Shown: piece after piece, positions 57,623 to 64,000 of the stretch
Numbering within the stretch: position 1 is the first letter of the stretch
Layout of the letters: every line of letters begins with the position of its first letter
Source: Bacillus massiliigorillae
GTDB taxonomy: Bacteria > Bacillota > Bacilli > Bacillales > DSM-1321
Direction: 5' to 3'
Assembly: GCF_000380245.2 (NCBI RefSeq)
Contig: NZ_HG428746.1
Coordinates: 51,311 to 115,310 of the forward strand
DNA: 64,000 bases
The notes under the pieces: model-generated
Seen by the model: only the letters and a program-made list of their open reading frames with translations
Database searches by the model: none
Told to the model about the DNA's origin: nothing
Made by a program: the position numbers and the translations under genes

Positions 57623-59023
57623 TTACTTTTTTACCACTTTTAATTCGGAAGCGATTTTTTCCGCTGTATGAATACCATTTGTTATACATGATGGAATTCC
57701 CACACCATAGTAAGAACATCCAGCAAGAATAATATGTGGATAAATTGTGGATAGCTTTTCATTTAAAGACTGTATCGCATCTCCATGATCCAAATTATAT
57801 GTTGGCATTAATTCCGTCCACTTCGTTACTTCTACTGTTTTCGGTTTTTCTGTAATACCAAAGCTTTTCTCCATATCTTTTAACGCTATTTGAACTAATT
57901 CTTCTTCAGTCATTTGATTTAGTTCGTCAAAATTAGGAAGAATGTTTTTATAGAAAAGACGCACTAATAGCTGACGGTTACTTGACGTATGCGTCCATTT
58001 GCGACTCGTCCACGTACAGGCATTACAAAGTAAATCCCCTTTACCAGAATTAATAAAACCTGTGCCCTCCTTTGGTAGTCTACTATCAGGAACATCGAAA
58101 CCCATATACATTGTGATAACAGATGAATTCTGTAACTTATTAAAGGATGAGTTAAGTTCCTCATGATGCAAAACTTCTTGTGCTACATTAAACGGCGTAC
58201 TTAACACAACATAATCAGCTTCAATTGTTTCATGATTCACAAACGATACATCATAATGCTCCTGATTTCTTTCCACACTATCTGTTTCTACACCTTTTAA
58301 AATTGTAACATCTGTTAGTTCTTGTTCAAGTCGATCAATAATTGTGGATAAGCCATTTTTAAAAGAAAGAAACTTTTTATTATTTGCTGTTGGAGCTGGC
58401 TTATGATGCTTACCTAAACCGCGAATGATACTACCGTACTTATTTTTGTAATCCAGAAGATAAGGAAGAGTAGATGAAATAAGTAAATCTTCTAATTTCC
58501 CTGAATAAACACCCGATAAAATAGGTGCAATTTGATTTTCGACATATTCTTTTCCTAGAAATGCCTCTAAGAACTCTCCAATTGAACTATCCTTCGTAAA
58601 GGTTTTATTGCGTGTTATTAAGTCTTTATGCGCTTCCAGCTTCCCTTTATATGACACGAGCGGACTTTTCATCAACGCTTCCATGCTTGTAGGTATACCA
58701 AAAACAGTATCTTCCGGCACTTGCATTAATGTATTGTGAAGATAAATATATGATTTTCCTGTTGCGTTATATACGACTTCATCCGTTAGCTTTAACTCCT
58801 CAATGAAAGGCATCACATTATCTTTATTCGCAACGATGGAATCCGCACCGGTTTCCATAATAAACTCTCCCTGATTTATAGTAGCGATTTTCCCCCCTAA
58901 CTTCTCATTCTTCTCAACTAGAATCAACTTAATATCTAAGTTTTGCTCTCGTTTAATCTTTTGTAAATAATACATGGTTGATAAGCCGGTAATTCCACCA
59001 CCAATAACCATAACTGTCTTCAT
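57623..59023 (-). CDS. hemY: Coproporphyrinogen III oxidase (HemY/CgoX)
   Basis: 466-aa FAD enzyme of heme synthesis (coproporphyrin-dependent branch of Gram-positives). FAD loop VMVIGGGITGLSTMYYL at the N terminus, EKLGGKIATINQGEFIMETGAD in parts, and the C-terminal GVGIPSCITNG. It oxidises coproporphyrinogen III to coproporphyrin III. The ATG at 59023 (MKTVMVIGG) is preferred to GTG at 59032. Standard length. It stands alone, not in a hem operon. Confidence 0.93.
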   Translation of the reverse strand: MKTVMVIGGGITGLSTMYYLQKIKREQNLDIKLILVEKNEKLGGKIATINQGEFIMETGADSIVANKDNVMPFIEELKLTDEVVYNATGKSYIYLHNTLMQVPEDTVFGIPTSMEALMKSPLVSYKGKLEAHKDLITRNKTFTKDSSIGEFLEAFLGKEYVENQIAPILSGVYSGKLEDLLISSTLPYLLDYKNKYGSIIRGLGKHHKPAPTANNKKFLSFKNGLSTIIDRLEQELTDVTILKGVETDSVERNQEHYDVSFVNHETIEADYVVLSTPFNVAQEVLHHEELNSSFNKLQNSSVITMYMGFDVPDSRLPKEGTGFINSGKGDLLCNACTWTSRKWTHTSSNRQLLVRLFYKNILPNFDELNQMTEEELVQIALKDMEKSFGITEKPKTVEVTKWTELMPTYNLDHGDAIQSLNEKLSTIYPHIILAGCSYYGVGIPSCITNGIHTAEKIASELKVVKK

Positions 59024-59090
59024 AATATTCACTTCCCCATAAAGTTAAATCATATATTCATACACAATAGCTTATTAGTTTATTATAAAT

Positions 59091-59123
59091 AAAAGCCGAA
59101 GGTCCTGTCGTCCCTCGGCTTTT
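59091..59123. terminator. Terminator hairpin
   Basis: AAAAGCCGA (59091-59099) with TCGGCTTTT (59115-59123), T-run after. Located past the end of the N-demethylase operon and upstream of hemY; it can serve the ALDH transcript. Confidence 0.7.
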
Positions 59124-59222
59124 ATTTTTTCATGAAGATTTTGGATGACTGGACACAAACGCCCAAAAAGAGCTTGTATTCTAGTTTTACAAAAAAATCA
59201 TTCTATTTAGTTAGTACTCTAC

Positions 59223-60710
59223 TTATGATTGGAAATAACCTACTGGTCCAACTTCTAAATTAACGTTGATTTGTTTCACTTCTTGGAATTCATCTAAGCC
59301 GAATGTTCCTAAGTTACGACCAACACCTGATTGCTTGTAACCACCCCAAGGTGCTTCATTGTATGTCGGACCAAATGCATTAATCCATGTGATACCTGCT
59401 TTTAATTTCTTGATGACACGCATACCTCTTGCCCCATCATTTGTGAATACACCAGCTGCAAGACCATAAACAGTACCGTTAGCTAGGGCAATAGCCTCTT
59501 CTTCTGTGCTGAACTTTTGGATGACAACTACAGGTCCGAAGATTTCTTCCTGAACGATTCGCATGTCAGATGTTACATTTGTGAATACAGTTGGCTCAAC
59601 GAAATATCCGTTTTCTAAACCGCCAGTTGTAATTCTGTTACCACCACAAGCTAATGTAGCACCTTCTTCTTTACCAATTTCGATGTAGCTAAGTACTTTC
59701 TCCATATGCTGTTGACTAACTAAAGGTCCTATTTCTGTACCTTCTGCATTTCCAAAGCCTACTTTAATTTTCTTCGCTCGCTCTACAAATCTTTCCACAT
59801 ACTTGTCATAGATTGTATCTTGAACAAGAATACGTGATCCTGCAGAACACACTTGACCAGTACCATAGAAGATACCGAATAATCCATGATCGACAACTGT
59901 TTCAAGGTCTGTATCATCAAAGACAATATTAGGTGATTTTCCACCTAGCTCTAGTGATACTTTCTTCACTGTGTCTGCTGCTGTTTTCATAATATGCTTA
60001 CCAGTTTTTGTTCCGCCTGTGAATGAGATTAAGTCTACATCTGCACTTTCAACAATTGCGTTACCTACTTCTGCACCTGTTCCTGTTACCATATTTACTA
60101 CACCTTTAGGGATGCCTACTTCCTCAAGGATTGCAATTAATTTTTGTGGTGTAACTGGTGTTACTTCAGATGGCTTGAATACGATTGTATTTCCAGCCGC
60201 TAATGCAGGAGCGATTTTCCATACGCTCATTAATAATGGGAAGTTCCAAGGAACAATCAATCCACAAACCCCAACTGGTTCACGAACAACCATTGCCTGC
60301 ATTGGGTCACCAACATGGTATGTTTGGCCATCTGGAGCTTTAATTAAACCTGCATAATAGCGGAAACAAGCTGCCGCATCTGCTACGTCAAAACCAGCTT
60401 CTGTTAATGTTTTTCCGTTATCTTGTGTTTCTAACGGAACTAACTCATCTTGGTATTCTTCAATTTTGTCAGCGATTTTTAATAAATATGTTGATCTTTC
60501 TTGTGCAGAGATTCCAGACCATACACCTGAATCAAATGCTTTACGTGCTGCGTCAACCGCTTCCTTAACATCTGCTACTGTACCTTGCGGAAGTTGTGCA
60601 AATACTTCTCCGCTTGCAGGATTAATAACAGGAATTGTTGTTCTGTCTCCAGATGCTACCCATTCACCGTTAATATACATTTTCAAATCAATTGTTGTAG
60701 TCGTCGTCAT
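59223..60710 (-). CDS. Aldehyde dehydrogenase
   Basis: 495-aa NAD(P)-dependent dehydrogenase. GLIVPWNFPLLM, catalytic Glu254 (LELGGKSP), catalytic Cys288 (GQVCSAGSR) and NAPWGGYKQSGVGR at the C terminus. The E/C spacing is standard. It is the last gene of the N-demethylase operon, 28 nt after the reductase, so it could oxidise the aldehyde product (formaldehyde or a substrate-derived aldehyde). RBS GAGGAAGAGG. Confidence 0.95.
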   Translation of the reverse strand: MTTTTTIDLKMYINGEWVASGDRTTIPVINPASGEVFAQLPQGTVADVKEAVDAARKAFDSGVWSGISAQERSTYLLKIADKIEEYQDELVPLETQDNGKTLTEAGFDVADAAACFRYYAGLIKAPDGQTYHVGDPMQAMVVREPVGVCGLIVPWNFPLLMSVWKIAPALAAGNTIVFKPSEVTPVTPQKLIAILEEVGIPKGVVNMVTGTGAEVGNAIVESADVDLISFTGGTKTGKHIMKTAADTVKKVSLELGGKSPNIVFDDTDLETVVDHGLFGIFYGTGQVCSAGSRILVQDTIYDKYVERFVERAKKIKVGFGNAEGTEIGPLVSQQHMEKVLSYIEIGKEEGATLACGGNRITTGGLENGYFVEPTVFTNVTSDMRIVQEEIFGPVVVIQKFSTEEEAIALANGTVYGLAAGVFTNDGARGMRVIKKLKAGITWINAFGPTYNEAPWGGYKQSGVGRNLGTFGLDEFQEVKQINVNLEVGPVGYFQS

Positions 60711-60738
60711 TTCCTCTTCCTCCTATTGCTTCATTTTT

Positions 60739-61704
60739 TTAGATGTTTAAAACAAGCTTGCCTTCTTTGGCTCTAGAACAACAAGTTAGAATAGAATTAA
60801 GATCTTTACGCTCTTCATCGCGATAGAAAGAATCTCGGTGATCTACTTCACCATCAACGACCTCTAATTCGCAACTACCACAGCCTCCGATTTTACATGA
60901 ATAAGGTGCATCTATACCTTCTTTCAATAATGTTTCTAAAAGCGTTGCACCTTCAGGAACTTGAATTTCCTTTTTGCTACTTGCTAGCTCTACTACGAAA
61001 GGATTTCGAGGTCCTTCTTCTGCTGCAGCAAATAATTCGAAGTGGATGGCTGGTATTGGATAACCATATCCTTCAGCGGCTTCACGATATTCATTTACCA
61101 TCGATACAGGTCCGCAGAAGTATACATGTGATCCGATTCGATGCTCTGCCATAGATGCAGATGTCATTCGTGAAGACCCTTCTTCCTGTGAAAAATAGAA
61201 GGTGCACACTCCAGGATAATTTTCATTGATATAATCATAGTACGCACAAAGTTCTTTTGATTTAGCCGCATAATGTAATTCAAATGACTTACCTTCAGCT
61301 TTTAAATCAGCCATCATTGTTAAGAACGGTGTAATTCCTATACCAGCTGCATAAAATACATGATGTTTTGCTTCATAACTTAGTGGAAAATGATTCTTCG
61401 GAAAACTAACTTCTAAATGATCACCTTCATTTACATTGTCATGCCAGAAAATCGATCCGCCTTTCGATTGCTCATCTCTACGAATGGAAATAGCATATTG
61501 CGATCGATCAACAGGATTACTCACTAATGAATAATGACGTTCGATAACTTCGTTGCCGTTAGCAACAAACGTTGTAATATGTGATCCTCCAGTGAAAGCA
61601 GGTAAAGGCTTGCCGTCTACTGGTCGGAATTCAAATCGTTTAATAGTTTCTGTTACGGGTACGATTTTTTCTACGCACACTTTGATGTTTCCTGCAACTC
61701 TCAT
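60739..61704 (-). CDS. PDR/VanB-type ferredoxin reductase
   Basis: 321-aa electron-transfer flavoprotein. An N-terminal FMN domain (RHYSLVSNP; GSIFWHDNVNEGDHLEVSFPKN), an NAD(P) domain (YAAGIGITPFLTMMADLK; YFCGPVSMVNEY) and a C-terminal plant-type [2Fe-2S] domain (CKIGGCGSC, then LTCC). This is the DmmB/VanB class that feeds electrons to oxygenases. The ATG at 61704 follows TAGGAG at 9-10 nt; ATG at 61713 is too close. It lies between the DmmA-like and ALDH genes. Confidence 0.92.
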   Translation of the reverse strand: MRVAGNIKVCVEKIVPVTETIKRFEFRPVDGKPLPAFTGGSHITTFVANGNEVIERHYSLVSNPVDRSQYAISIRRDEQSKGGSIFWHDNVNEGDHLEVSFPKNHFPLSYEAKHHVFYAAGIGITPFLTMMADLKAEGKSFELHYAAKSKELCAYYDYINENYPGVCTFYFSQEEGSSRMTSASMAEHRIGSHVYFCGPVSMVNEYREAAEGYGYPIPAIHFELFAAAEEGPRNPFVVELASSKKEIQVPEGATLLETLLKEGIDAPYSCKIGGCGSCELEVVDGEVDHRDSFYRDEERKDLNSILTCCSRAKEGKLVLNI

Positions 61705-61746
61705 TCTCAGCATCTCCTAACCTATCTGATGTCTTGTCCTAAAGAA

Positions 61747-62253
61747 TTACTCTTCTATAGGAATAAATGGATATCCAATATAGCCTTTTCTTACTTTTGA
61801 AAAGAAAGGACCAACTTCTAAATGCGCATGACACTGTGCACATTGAACTTCTTTCTCATCTTTAATCGAAGACAATGTGAAACATTTCATACAATAAATA
61901 TGGCGTTCTTTCTCTCCATCTACAGCAAGCTGAATTTCTTCCTCTGAGTAGCCTACTTCGATTGCTAACGGGAAGATGATTTTTGCATTTTCCCAAGTAG
62001 ATGCAATATAAAGCTGTGTCCCCATTTTTTGCTGCGCTAACACTTCTTTCGCTTTTGCTTCATCTGCCTTACCGTTCATAATAAATAATTCATAAGGCAC
62101 TTCTTGGTTAATTTCACTTTGAAATCTTCCAACCGCTTCATTCATAGCAGAATCTGTAATAATTAAGCATTTTCTCTTTCTTTCCACCTTCGAGAATTGC
62201 TCTACAATACTTTCAGAACCATCGTATAGTACAGGACTTTTATATGTTGCCAT
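61747..62253 (-). CDS. Dimethylamine monooxygenase subunit DmmA-like
   Basis: 168-aa protein. The N-terminal domain is nucleotide/ligand-like (CLIITDSAMNEAV; KMGTQLYIASTWENAKIIF). The C terminus has two CxxC motifs (IYCMKCFTL; VQCAQCHAHLEVGPFF) of a rubredoxin-like or zinc-ribbon fold. Both match the DmmA-like subunit of dimethylamine monooxygenase. Its role is probably in electron transfer or assembly. RBS AGGAGG. Second gene after the heme protein, with a 27-nt gap. Confidence 0.87.
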   Translation of the reverse strand: MATYKSPVLYDGSESIVEQFSKVERKRKCLIITDSAMNEAVGRFQSEINQEVPYELFIMNGKADEAKAKEVLAQQKMGTQLYIASTWENAKIIFPLAIEVGYSEEEIQLAVDGEKERHIYCMKCFTLSSIKDEKEVQCAQCHAHLEVGPFFSKVRKGYIGYPFIPIEE

Positions 62254-62280
62254 TATGTTATCCTCCTCTTCAGTAGCTGC

Positions 62281-63237
62281 TTATTGTTTAGCTCCTTCAG
62301 CTATATTTTTTAAATATTCAACCGACTGAGGTAAGAAAGGCGCAATTCCTTTATATTCAGCCATCGCTTCAGGAATATCTTGTAAAACGCTATACGTTAA
62401 ATCAAACCACTCTTGTCTTTTTTGTAAATCTTCTAAAGGCAAGAACTGAGTATTTAAAACGAATAATATGGTATTGCTACGTGGCATACGATAGAACTTT
62501 TGCTCTTCTACACGAAGGTGAACAAGCTCTCCTGCATTTTCAGGTGTTACCTTATAACGCTCCGGTCCCCAAATATCCATTGTTTCGTAGTTTACATCCC
62601 AACGGTCAGCCATTAGATTCCAGTTAATTCTTGTCCAAGGCTCACCTGGGTTAATACTTAATAAGAACTTGCGAATTCTAGCAATAAGATCCACTCCTGT
62701 ACGTGAAACAAATGGTACTGGGGCATGGATTTCATCATATGACATACCTACATTCCAGTGAGCAGAGAATAGCGCCGCATAGGCAACCTGACCACATTCT
62801 AAGAAGAAATTATCATCTCTATGCACCATACAGATAAAGTCATTATGGAAATGTCTACCAATAAAATCTAGTGGTTCATGTGGAATACTACTTTCATCGC
62901 CAAATACAAAAGTCTCTTTTTCATTTAAAATATGATTTTCAAAAACCCAGTTATCTCCGTCTTTTTGCACACTGAAATCATTCGGATATTTATCAACAGC
63001 CATATCCACTAGCATTTCAAGAATCTCCCACTGCATTTCCATCGTATGTGGGAACGATTGAAAACGAACATCTGGCTCTGTATCTAGCATCTCGCGTTTT
63101 CTTTTAATTTGATCCTTATATTCAGGTGTAATTTCAATACAATTTATATCAGTTAATTTTTTAAGATCGTTGGAATAACGATAACTACCTTCTGTAAATG
63201 GAAATGGAAATTGATCTAAATTCGTAGATTTAAACAT
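62281..63237 (-). CDS. Heme-dependent oxidative N-demethylase (DUF3445)
   Basis: 318-aa heme oxygenase of the DUF3445/HODM family, the catalytic subunit of dimethylamine monooxygenase. Typical motifs: YDEIHAPVPFVSRTG, NPGEPWTRINWNLM and VHLRVEEQKFYRMPRSNTILF. It removes an N-methyl group from a small amine as formaldehyde, using O2 and electrons from the reductase. The substrate here is unknown. RBS GGGAGG. Preceded by an NCS1 permease gene. Confidence 0.92.
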   Translation of the reverse strand: MFKSTNLDQFPFPFTEGSYRYSNDLKKLTDINCIEITPEYKDQIKRKREMLDTEPDVRFQSFPHTMEMQWEILEMLVDMAVDKYPNDFSVQKDGDNWVFENHILNEKETFVFGDESSIPHEPLDFIGRHFHNDFICMVHRDDNFFLECGQVAYAALFSAHWNVGMSYDEIHAPVPFVSRTGVDLIARIRKFLLSINPGEPWTRINWNLMADRWDVNYETMDIWGPERYKVTPENAGELVHLRVEEQKFYRMPRSNTILFVLNTQFLPLEDLQKRQEWFDLTYSVLQDIPEAMAEYKGIAPFLPQSVEYLKNIAEGAKQ

Positions 63238-63303
63238 GATGATTCCTCCCTTAATAAACGTTTATGGTTACTATTTTTATTAATAAACTATTTCTCATAT
63301 CAA

Positions 63304-64000
63304 TTAGATTGCTTTTTTCACTATTTCAGTTGTACTATCCTTCTTTTCACGGTCTACGTTAAAAGAGAAGATATATTTCGATGACACATAGAAACTAATC
63401 GCGGAGGCGAAATAAGATGGAATTCCCGCTGTTGTAAAGTCAAACATGCCACTTGCAGAACCTGTAATTGGGTTATAAAGACACCAATAGACGACTGTAC
63501 CAATAATGAAAGCGACAACAGCAGATGGATTAACGCCACGCCAATATCGATATTTCCCCTTTGTATCATATAAATCCCTTAATGAAATATTCTGCTTCTT
63601 TACAAAGAAGAAATCTGCAATTACTATTCCACCAATGACTGACATAATATATGAAATAATAGTGATGAATGAATTGAAAGCATCGTAGAAAGCAGAGCTT
63701 AACAATAAGAATACAGTTGGAACTGTTGTACACATCGCAAATAGCCAAGATTTCTTTGGCACAACTGTTTTAAAACTAATGACTTGTGAATACATCAAAA
63801 AGATTGTTGCTGTAAGATTACCGAGCGTCAATAGAATAAGACCAATCAATCCCACCCAAGGACCGCCGATAGCAAACATCCAATCTGTTGGGTCAAGTGA
63901 AGCCACTACTAACGCCGTTAGAGCACCTAAAATTGCCGCTATGTTAACAAACACACCGTAGCTTAAAAAACCTGCTTTAAATGCTGCCTTCTCATTTTTT
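63304..64000 (-). CDS. NCS1-family permease (partial, runs off right edge)
   Basis: C-terminal 231 residues of a nucleobase:cation symporter-1 family protein with at least six membrane segments (MFAIGGPWVGLIGLILL; LFAMCTTVPTVFLLLSSAF; AVVAFIIGTVVYWCLY). The frame stays open to base 64000 (FKAGFLSYGVFVNIAAI), so the start is outside the window. NCS1 proteins carry purines, cytosine, uracil, allantoin, hydantoin or thiamine. Position 66 nt before the N-demethylase gene suggests it imports the methylated substrate. Confidence 0.85.
   Translation of the reverse strand, partial: KNEKAAFKAGFLSYGVFVNIAAILGALTALVVASLDPTDWMFAIGGPWVGLIGLILLTLGNLTATIFLMYSQVISFKTVVPKKSWLFAMCTTVPTVFLLLSSAFYDAFNSFITIISYIMSVIGGIVIADFFFVKKQNISLRDLYDTKGKYRYWRGVNPSAVVAFIIGTVVYWCLYNPITGSASGMFDFTTAGIPSYFASAISFYVSSKYIFSFNVDREKKDSTTEIVKKAI

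Overview
The window is 64 kb of low-G+C DNA with Bacillus-type Shine-Dalgarno sequences, many TTG and GTG starts, SigA-like promoters, cre boxes and a Fur box. Most genes have close relatives in Bacillus (yclNOPQ, ywnAB, deoD, hflX, tcyP, hemY/cgoX, mnmH, yugP). The content fits an aerobic or facultative spore-former of the Bacillaceae/Planococcaceae type. That placement is an inference from gene content and repeats. I see no rRNA, tRNA, CRISPR array, phage or intact insertion sequence.

Layout. 1-5.5 kb: a Fur-boxed petrobactin-type siderophore ABC operon (yclNOPQ order), a small unknown gene and an orphan siderophore-binding lipoprotein. 5.6-6.8 kb: an ywnA/ywnB-like Rrf2 regulator and NAD(P)-binding protein with two matching palindromes. 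7-10 kb: a very repetitive YhgE/Pip-type membrane protein behind a perfect palindrome. 10-14.6 kb: a methyltransferase-GT4 fusion, a GT2-TPR glycosyltransferase and a WGR-DUF4240 protein. 14.6-18.6 kb: purine salvage (deoD plus an NCS1 permease) and thiosulfate uptake (tsuA/tusA). 18.7-28 kb: a TetR/MFS efflux pair, DinB, GNAT proteins, a DUF523 protein, an ECF sigma factor next to clpP, YhhN, an oxidoreductase and an unlisted 47-aa ORF. 28.5-31.2 kb: a PadR-controlled ABC exporter. 31.3-35.5 kb: an SDR, an orphan cobalamin riboswitch and a merR-yugP-CNNM operon. 35.6-38.1 kb: hflX behind an attenuator-like leader, then a quinone reductase and a decayed glutaredoxin-like gene. 38.4-42.5 kb: nosL and a nosDLYF operon without nosZ. 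42.6-47.5 kb: a MerR/MATE pair, an rRNA methyltransferase and a soluble chemoreceptor-like protein. 47.8-53.9 kb: a sulfide-oxidation operon (sqr, DUF1641, cstB-like), a two-component system and a TauE exporter. 54-59 kb: small membrane proteins, tcyP, mnmH and cgoX. 59.2-64 kb: a heme-dependent N-demethylase operon with reductase, aldehyde dehydrogenase and an NCS1 permease that runs off the right edge.

Main themes. Sulfur handling recurs: thiosulfate uptake, sulfide to persulfide to sulfite to export, cystine uptake, and rhodanese-type tRNA modification. Several efflux or transport genes sit beside their own regulators with readable operators.

The most interesting non-coding signals are: (1) a leader upstream of hflX with a 15-codon ORF overlapping a hairpin, followed by two terminator-like hairpins; (2) a cobalamin riboswitch with a terminator and possible antiterminator but no intact B12 gene after it; (3) a two-copy structured repeat (R3) with compensatory base changes; (4) a family of at least nine terminators (R1) sharing the inner stem AGTGATT/AATCACT; (5) a repeat (R2) whose two copies both begin exactly at a gene's stop codon. 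The best candidate metabolic system is the N-demethylase operon at the right end.
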